DNA of 10,364 nt from assembly GCA_938022345.1 (NCBI GenBank), contig CALIEP010000002.1, positions 1 through 10,364 on the forward strand, given 5' to 3'. Under the pieces are notes generated by a model. The model saw only the letters and a program-made list of their open reading frames with translations, ran no database searches and had not been told where the DNA came from. The first letter of the stretch is position 1. Each line of letters begins with the position of its first letter. Position numbers and translations under genes: made by a program. Below, piece after piece: positions 6,195-10,364 of this stretch. The stretch comes from an uncultured Actinomyces sp. (GTDB lineage: Bacteria > Actinomycetota > Actinomycetes > Actinomycetales > Actinomycetaceae).

Positions 6195-6704
6195 ATGACT
6201 CAATCCAGCTCTCAAAGTCTTTTTGAACCCCAAGGCGTGACTTTTAATCCGGTTAAACGCTCGCTTGCCGTGGTGCGGCGGCTGAACGTCAGTGTTTACT
6301 TTGTCATCGGTGTTGCTGCGGTATCGGTTGGTATGGTGATGGCACCAGATTTTCCACGAGAGTGGGGTTTTGGGATCATCGCTGGATTAAGTGCCGGATG
6401 GCTCTACATGATGTGGATTATCGGTCGGCAAGTACGTAATTTCGCATGGGCGCAAGGTGAGCATGATTTCCTCATTCGTCGAGGTGCTTTCTTTCGCTCG
6501 ATGACAATCGTTCCTTACGGCCGTATTCAGTACGTTGATATTTCAGAAGGCCCTGTTTCTCGCTTCTTCGGTATTTCCACGGTGATCATTCACACGGCCT
6601 CGGTCTCTACGCGTGCCTTTGTTCAGGGGATCCCCTCTGAGGATGCTGCCCGTCTGCGCGACCAACTCGCCCAGCGTGGAAGCGCTGAGATGGCAGGGCT
6701 GTGA
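6195..6704 (+). CDS. Membrane protein with bacterial PH domain (bPH2/DUF304), YdbS-like
   Basis: A 169-aa protein with two transmembrane helices (about 32-50 and 57-76) followed by one bPH2 domain (about 79-158). The domain shows the family pattern FLIRRGAFFRSMTIVPYGRIQYVDISEGP and the end IHTAS...IPSEDAARLRDQL. Proteins of this type are paired with a larger multi-PH-domain partner, as here; the next gene overlaps its stop region. In other bacteria the YdbS/YdbT pair is a membrane complex of poorly known function, linked in Bacillus to resistance against bacteriocins and envelope stress. Divergent location from a two-component system suggests shared regulation. Function beyond membrane location is not shown by the sequence. 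Confidence 0.88.
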   Translation: MTQSSSQSLFEPQGVTFNPVKRSLAVVRRLNVSVYFVIGVAAVSVGMVMAPDFPREWGFGIIAGLSAGWLYMMWIIGRQVRNFAWAQGEHDFLIRRGAFFRSMTIVPYGRIQYVDISEGPVSRFFGISTVIIHTASVSTRAFVQGIPSEDAARLRDQLAQRGSAEMAGL

Positions 6705-6706
6705 GC

Positions 6707-8353
6707 ATGAGTTCTTCTCAACACGTGTATGCAGCGGATCAAGGGGTTGATCCCTCGCTGTGGCGCCGTGTCCACGTCATCACGCCTCTTCTGGAGATCT
6801 GGCAAATCCTGGTGGCAGGTTTTGCTTTTGCCACTTATCGCAATTTCGGTGAAATCCAGGAAATGCTGCGCTCTGGGTATCTTCTCCCTTTCCTCTCGGA
6901 GCGTTTCTTTTATTTGGCGGTGAGCGCGCTGATTGTCATTGCCGTCCTGGTTGGTTTTGTTTTTCTTCAGTGGTGGTCCTTGGCATTTGCAGTCACGGAA
7001 ACTGCAGTGTGGTCACGCCGCGGGATTCTTAAGCGCCAGCAGCGCCACGCGCGCTTGGATCGTGTTCAGGCCGTTGATATCTCCCAGCCAGTCCTTGCGC
7101 GTCTTCTTGGTTTGGGCAAGCTTGATGTCGAAGTTGCTGGCGGCTCTTCCTCCAACATCACCATCGGTTATCTCAAGGTTTCTGAACTTGAAGCTCTGCG
7201 CGGTGAAATCCTCGCTCGTGCTGCAGGACTGAGGGTAGAAGCACAAACCTCCCCCGAGGCCTCGGGGGTGGGGGCGACACCTCAGTCTCCGTACGCCCCC
7301 GCCCAGAGCGGATACCCAGCTGCAACGGCAGATCCCTACGCGCCCACCCAGCCCACGGCCTCGCAAGCTCCTGGAAACTACAGCTACACCGGAGAGGTCT
7401 ATGCGCCTTCCTCGATCCCGGTCGCACCTGAGCGCGAGCTTTATCAGGTCTCAATGGGACGCCTACTCGGATCGCAGATGCTGTCTTTGGGCAATATCGT
7501 TGCCATTTTGCTTCTGATTGCATTCCTCGTCGCAGGAGGCATTGCCACTGTACAAGAGGGTATTGTCGTCGCCATTGCATCATTGGGTGGTTTCCTTTCT
7601 GTGGCAATGTCGATCGTCGGTGTGCAGTGGAATCGTTTTGCCTCCGAGGCCAACTTCCGCCTTGCGATTTCCCCAGATGGTATCCGCGTGCGACGCGGTT
7701 TACTCAGTACTCGCGCGCAGACCATTCCGCCCAGGCGCATTCACGCGATTCAGGTTCAGCAGCCCTTCTTTTGGCGTTTCCTGGGGTGGTATCGCGTGAG
7801 CATCCTTCAAGCCGGTTACGGCGCGAAAGACACTGACTCGGACAAACAGCAGAGCTCTCACATCCTTATTCCAGTGGGTACACGCCAAGATGTTGAATTC
7901 GCACTGTGGATGGTTTTCAACGATCTGGGTGTCGACGATGTTCCTTCCTTTATCGAGGCTGCGCTCGCGGGAAAGGGAAGCGGGCAGGGCTTTGTGCAGA
8001 TGTCGTCTCGAGCGCGCTGCTTGGACCCCTTCGCCTACCATCGCCGCGCTCGAGCAATCACGCGGACCACATTCATTATCCGCGATGGTTGGTTGAATTG
8101 GAAGAGCCTGTGGGCACCTATTGCTCGTCTGCAGTCGGTTCGGGTGCACTCGGGTCCGCTAGAACGAAAACTGGGTGTGGCAAGTCTGCACATGGATGTG
8201 GTTCCCGGTGCATTCAGGATGATTGCGGAGCATCAAGATGCCTCGCAGGCAAGTGCAGATATCTTCACCTTGCTCGTTGAAGGGCAGGCCAACCGTGCCA
8301 GCGAGCCTCCTGAGAAATGGATGCTGCGCGTAGAAAATGGGATGCACAGTTAG
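6707..8353 (+). CDS. Membrane protein with three bacterial PH domains (bPH2/DUF304), YdbT-like
   Basis: A 548-aa membrane protein, partner of the preceding YdbS-like protein. In order (numbering from the GTG at 6701, two residues longer): two transmembrane helices (about 30-46 and 69-90); bPH2 domain 1 (about 93-172, with RRGILKRQQRHARLDRVQAV); a Pro/Ala/Tyr-rich linker (183-245) with two PYAP motifs; two more helices (about 262-282 and 285-307); bPH2 domain 2 (about 315-405, with RRGLLSTRAQTIPPRRIHAI); and bPH2 domain 3 (about 445-528, with IARLQSVRVHSGPLERKLG). I chose the ATG at 6707 because AGGG (6695-6698) ends 8 nt before it; a GTG at 6701, overlapping the preceding stop, has that site only 2 nt away. 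The tight spacing implies one operon with coupled translation. The biochemical role is unknown. Confidence 0.88.
   Translation: MSSSQHVYAADQGVDPSLWRRVHVITPLLEIWQILVAGFAFATYRNFGEIQEMLRSGYLLPFLSERFFYLAVSALIVIAVLVGFVFLQWWSLAFAVTETAVWSRRGILKRQQRHARLDRVQAVDISQPVLARLLGLGKLDVEVAGGSSSNITIGYLKVSELEALRGEILARAAGLRVEAQTSPEASGVGATPQSPYAPAQSGYPAATADPYAPTQPTASQAPGNYSYTGEVYAPSSIPVAPERELYQVSMGRLLGSQMLSLGNIVAILLLIAFLVAGGIATVQEGIVVAIASLGGFLSVAMSIVGVQWNRFASEANFRLAISPDGIRVRRGLLSTRAQTIPPRRIHAIQVQQPFFWRFLGWYRVSILQAGYGAKDTDSDKQQSSHILIPVGTRQDVEFALWMVFNDLGVDDVPSFIEAALAGKGSGQGFVQMSSRARCLDPFAYHRRARAITRTTFIIRDGWLNWKSLWAPIARLQSVRVHSGPLERKLGVASLHMDVVPGAFRMIAEHQDASQASADIFTLLVEGQANRASEPPEKWMLRVENGMHS
7251..7268. repeat. Perfect 18-bp palindrome inside the linker of the YdbT-like gene
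   Basis: CCCCCGAGGCCTCGGGGG reads the same on both strands and lies in the coding part for the linker between PH domains 1 and 2. It could form a strong hairpin in the mRNA (7-bp stem with a 4-nt loop). It may be chance in a GC-rich low-complexity linker. Confidence 0.7.
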
Positions 8354-8457
8354 TAGCCAATGACGCAGCTGCGAAGATAGCGCCAATCAACGGGCGCGGA
8401 TCCAGACGCGGCTTGACACTCAGGGCCATCCATCAGACACCACAGCAAAGGCGGGAT
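8354..8457 (+). other. Gap between the PH-domain gene and the DUF2520 gene, with a lone -35-like box
   Basis: The 104-bp gap contains a perfect TTGACA at 8413-8418, but no TATAAT-like hexamer follows at 16-18 nt (the bases there are GACACC at 8436-8441). The frame of the next gene is open through the whole gap. No hairpin terminator is visible. The DUF2520 gene may therefore be read through from the PH-domain operon or from a weak promoter here. Confidence 0.35.
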
Positions 8458-9384
8458 ATGCGCGGCGGTCGACTTGATATCGGCATTATCGGCATGGGAC
8501 ATGTTGGGCCTGTGATTGGTTCGGCCCTGCGCGCGGTTGGACACACGATCGTTGGGGTGAGCGCATCTTCAGAGGAGTCGCGTGAGCGTGCCGATGCTCT
8601 ATTGCCAGGCATTCCTATTCTTACGGTGGAAGAGATTGTCTCTCGTTGCCAAATGGTTGTTCTGACCGTTCCCGACGACCAACTGGAAGGCCTGGTCAAG
8701 GGGCTGGCTGAATTAGGCGCCTGGCAGTCCTCGCAACTGGTCGTGCATACTTCGGGGGCACATGGAATTGATATTCTGCGCCCCGCCTCGGCTATGGGGG
8801 CAATCCCCTTGGCAATTCATCCGGCGATGACATTCACGGGGACCTCTGTTGATGTTCCGCGTTTGGTGGGGACGCCCTTTGCGGTGACTGCTCCCGCAAT
8901 CGCTTTGCCCATTGCTCAAGCGCTAGTCGTTGAAATGGGCGGTGAGCCTTTTGAGATCGCGGAGGAAGACCGTGGGGTTTACCACGCTGCTTTGAATCAT
9001 GGTGCAAATTTCCTTGCCACCGTAGTCGCGCAGTCTAAGCAGATACTCTCAACCGTTGGAATTGATGATCCAGGAACTTTCTTGCGTCCCCTGTGCGAGG
9101 CTGCCCTAGATCGCGCGCTACGAGCAGGAGACCGCGGTGTTTCTGGCCCCATTCCACGGTGTGACGTAGGAACAATTCGCGAGCACCTGAGCGTTCTAGA
9201 AACCAAGGCCAAGGAAGAAAACTTGGCGGGGGAGGGCCAGTGGGCACACCGCCTCGAGGATGCGCGCTCGACCTACGCGGCAATGACTCTGCACACAGTT
9301 GACCTGCTGGAGTTTGAGGGACGAATCAGCTCTCAGGTGGCCTCGGAAATTCGCGCAGCCGTGCGCGAAATGGGTGAAAAGTGA
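8458..9384 (+). CDS. Rossmann-like/DUF2520 protein next to panC
   Basis: A 308-aa protein with an N-terminal NAD(P)-binding Rossmann fold, GIIGMGHVGPVIG at residues 9-21 (GxGxxG), and a helical DUF2520 C-terminal half with HPAMTFTG (121-128), RGVYHAALNHGANFLATV (172-189) and VSGPIPRCDVGTI (228-240). The architecture is that of ketopantoate-reductase-like or hydroxyacid-dehydrogenase-like enzymes. In actinobacteria such genes often stand directly before panC (Mycobacterium tuberculosis Rv3603c before Rv3602c/panC), so a role in pantothenate or coenzyme A synthesis is suspected, possibly in place of PanE, but this is unproven. The ATG at 8458 was chosen because AAAGG lies 6 nt before it and the Rossmann strand begins a few residues later; the frame is open back to an ATG at 8317, which would add 47 residues overlapping the previous gene. 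Confidence 0.87.
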   Translation: MRGGRLDIGIIGMGHVGPVIGSALRAVGHTIVGVSASSEESRERADALLPGIPILTVEEIVSRCQMVVLTVPDDQLEGLVKGLAELGAWQSSQLVVHTSGAHGIDILRPASAMGAIPLAIHPAMTFTGTSVDVPRLVGTPFAVTAPAIALPIAQALVVEMGGEPFEIAEEDRGVYHAALNHGANFLATVVAQSKQILSTVGIDDPGTFLRPLCEAALDRALRAGDRGVSGPIPRCDVGTIREHLSVLETKAKEENLAGEGQWAHRLEDARSTYAAMTLHTVDLLEFEGRISSQVASEIRAAVREMGEK

Positions 9385-9441
9385 TCCGTTAGACCCCCAC
9401 GAAATGGCGTTTTGGGGGCCTTTCGGGCGAAAATAAGTCAT
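9385..9441 (+). promoter_or_regulatory. Short panC leader with two competing hairpins
   Basis: The 57-bp gap between the DUF2520 gene and panC holds CCCCCA (from about 9393), which can pair with TGGGGG further on. Alternatively CC-(A)-CGAAA can pair with TTTCGGG nearer panC. The two stems share bases and exclude each other. No clear Shine-Dalgarno precedes panC (the nearest is GGGCGA, about 11 nt away), and no promoter is evident. The stems are short, so function is uncertain. Confidence 0.3.
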
Positions 9442-10364
9442 ATGAACTCTACGCCTCAGTTGACGCATACCCGAGAAGAGCTTGCGCAAGCACTAACCCA
9501 ACTTGAGGGGACGCGCGCGCTGGTCATGACAATGGGAGCGCTCCACCGAGGGCACCTTGAGCTTGTCCGGCAGGCACAGGAGCTTGCTGATCATGTCATC
9601 GTCACGATCTTCGTGAACCCCACCCAGTTCGCTCCCGGCGAGGACTACGATGCCTACCCGCGCACATTAGATGCCGATATGGAGGCTCTGTCAACGGTGG
9701 GCGCCGATCTTGTATGGGCTCCTTCCGTCGCTGATGCTTACCCAACTCCTGCAACCACCCGTATCGACGCTGGCCCGGTTGCTCACATTCTTGAAGGCGC
9801 AACTCGCCCGACGCACTTTGCCGGCGTTGCCCTGGTCGTCTCAAAGGCAATGAATCTAATCCGTCCTGATGTTGCGCTCTTTGGCCAAAAAGACGCTCAG
9901 CAGCTGGCGGTTATTCGTACCTTCGTTCGCGACTTGGACATGCCCGTGCGCATTCAGGCCGTTGAGATTGTTCGCGATAGCGATGGTGTTGCGCTGTCAT
10001 CGCGTAATCAGTACCTCAGTGAGGAAGAACGCGTGCATGCCCGCTCCCTGTCACGCGCGATCGACGAGGCCCGCGCTGCAGCGGCTTTGGGTGTTACTCT
10101 TGACGAAGTTTTGCGTGCAGCAGCCTCTGTTCTCGAGGCCGAAGAGGGAGTTGTTCCCGATTACGTTGCGATCGTGGACGATGACGATTTCACCCCGCTT
10201 GCAGGGACGGGAAGCGCCGCAGAGCAGGGGGATAAGGAAAGCCGTGAGAAGGCGCTGGAAGCTGCGGCAACGCTGGGAAGCCTTCACGCTCGAATTCTTC
10301 TTGCCGCGCGGGTCGGAGCGACTCGCTTGATCGATAACGCGGATGTCGTTATTTCTGTTGCCGG
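9442..10364 (+). CDS. panC: Pantothenate synthetase PanC (3' end cut by window)
   Basis: The enzyme joins pantoate and beta-alanine using ATP, the last step of pantothenate synthesis, in the cytoplasm. 307 codons are present and the frame is still open at the window end. The nucleotidyltransferase HIGH-type motif is MGALHRGHLEL (31-41). FVNPTQFAPGEDYDAYPR follows at 57-74, the pantoate and ATP-binding LFGQKDAQQL at 146-155, and the KMSKS-equivalent LSSRNQYL at 185-192. Near the end ARVGATRLIDN (289-299) marks the conserved C-terminal block. Between TPLAG and LLAARVG about 25 extra charged residues (about 256-282) lie where most PanC proteins have a short loop. The gene lies 57 bp after the DUF2520 gene and is probably cotranscribed. 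The start is supported by the family N-terminus, although no strong ribosome binding site is seen. Confidence 0.95.
   Translation, partial: MNSTPQLTHTREELAQALTQLEGTRALVMTMGALHRGHLELVRQAQELADHVIVTIFVNPTQFAPGEDYDAYPRTLDADMEALSTVGADLVWAPSVADAYPTPATTRIDAGPVAHILEGATRPTHFAGVALVVSKAMNLIRPDVALFGQKDAQQLAVIRTFVRDLDMPVRIQAVEIVRDSDGVALSSRNQYLSEEERVHARSLSRAIDEARAAAALGVTLDEVLRAAASVLEAEEGVVPDYVAIVDDDDFTPLAGTGSAAEQGDKESREKALEAAATLGSLHARILLAARVGATRLIDNADVVISVA

Noticed and set aside
6086..6196. Longer start of the response regulator (37 extra residues)
   Set aside because: The extra residues precede the normal start of the receiver domain and would place the phased repeats and the divergent promoter inside the coding region.
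8317..8457. 47-codon N-terminal extension of the DUF2520 protein
   Set aside because: It overlaps the YdbT-like gene, adds residues before the usual start of the Rossmann fold, and the ATG at 8458 has a better placed ribosome binding site.

Overview
The window looks like the chromosome of a moderately GC-rich actinobacterium, most likely of the Actinomyces/Schaalia/Trueperella type (Actinomycetaceae). The evidence is a GroEL ending in the Gly-Gly-Met tail, a WXG100 protein, a TrcR/TrcS-type two-component pair, and the order PH-domain gene, PH-domain gene, Rossmann/DUF2520 gene, panC, which resembles the neighbourhood of panC in other actinobacteria. The genus cannot be fixed from the sequence alone. 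There are no tRNA or rRNA genes, insertion sequences, phage genes or CRISPR arrays, and no intergenic stretch reaches 300 bp.

Layout. (1) 102-1727 (+): groEL, with no groES in the 101 bp ahead of it and a possible half HrcA/CIRCE site at the left edge. It ends at a perfect 15-bp hairpin (1766-1800) shared with the convergent gene. (2) 1838-2128 (-): a small WXG100 (EsxA-like) protein. Its 139-bp upstream region is full of symmetric elements, including a stem-loop that overlaps its own Shine-Dalgarno sequence. (3) 2268-3650 (-): a 460-aa protein with an N-terminal COG4339-type HD fold whose His-Asp dyad reads Gln-Gly, followed by a long disordered Ser/Ala/Pro/Glu tail. (4) 3884-5371 and 5375-6085 (-): histidine kinase and response regulator, gene order regulator then kinase, 3 nt apart. 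(5) 6195-6704 and 6707-8353 (+): two bPH2 (YdbS/YdbT-like) membrane proteins divergent from the two-component system. Their shared 109-bp promoter region carries three direct repeats at 11-bp spacing, as expected for an OmpR/PhoB-family regulator. (6) 8458-9384 (+): a Rossmann/DUF2520 protein. (7) 9442 to the window end (+): panC, cut by the window edge.

How it fits together. groEL serves protein folding. The two-component system probably controls its own transcription and perhaps that of the divergent membrane PH-domain genes, which suggests an envelope-related response (inference). DUF2520 and panC form a pantothenate-related pair. The WXG100 gene is an orphan with no type VII secretion machinery here, so its secretion apparatus must be elsewhere. 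I found no complete new multi-gene system. The most unusual parts are the structured leader and operator region of the WXG100 gene, the phased repeats in the divergent promoter, and the degenerate HD protein with its repetitive tail.
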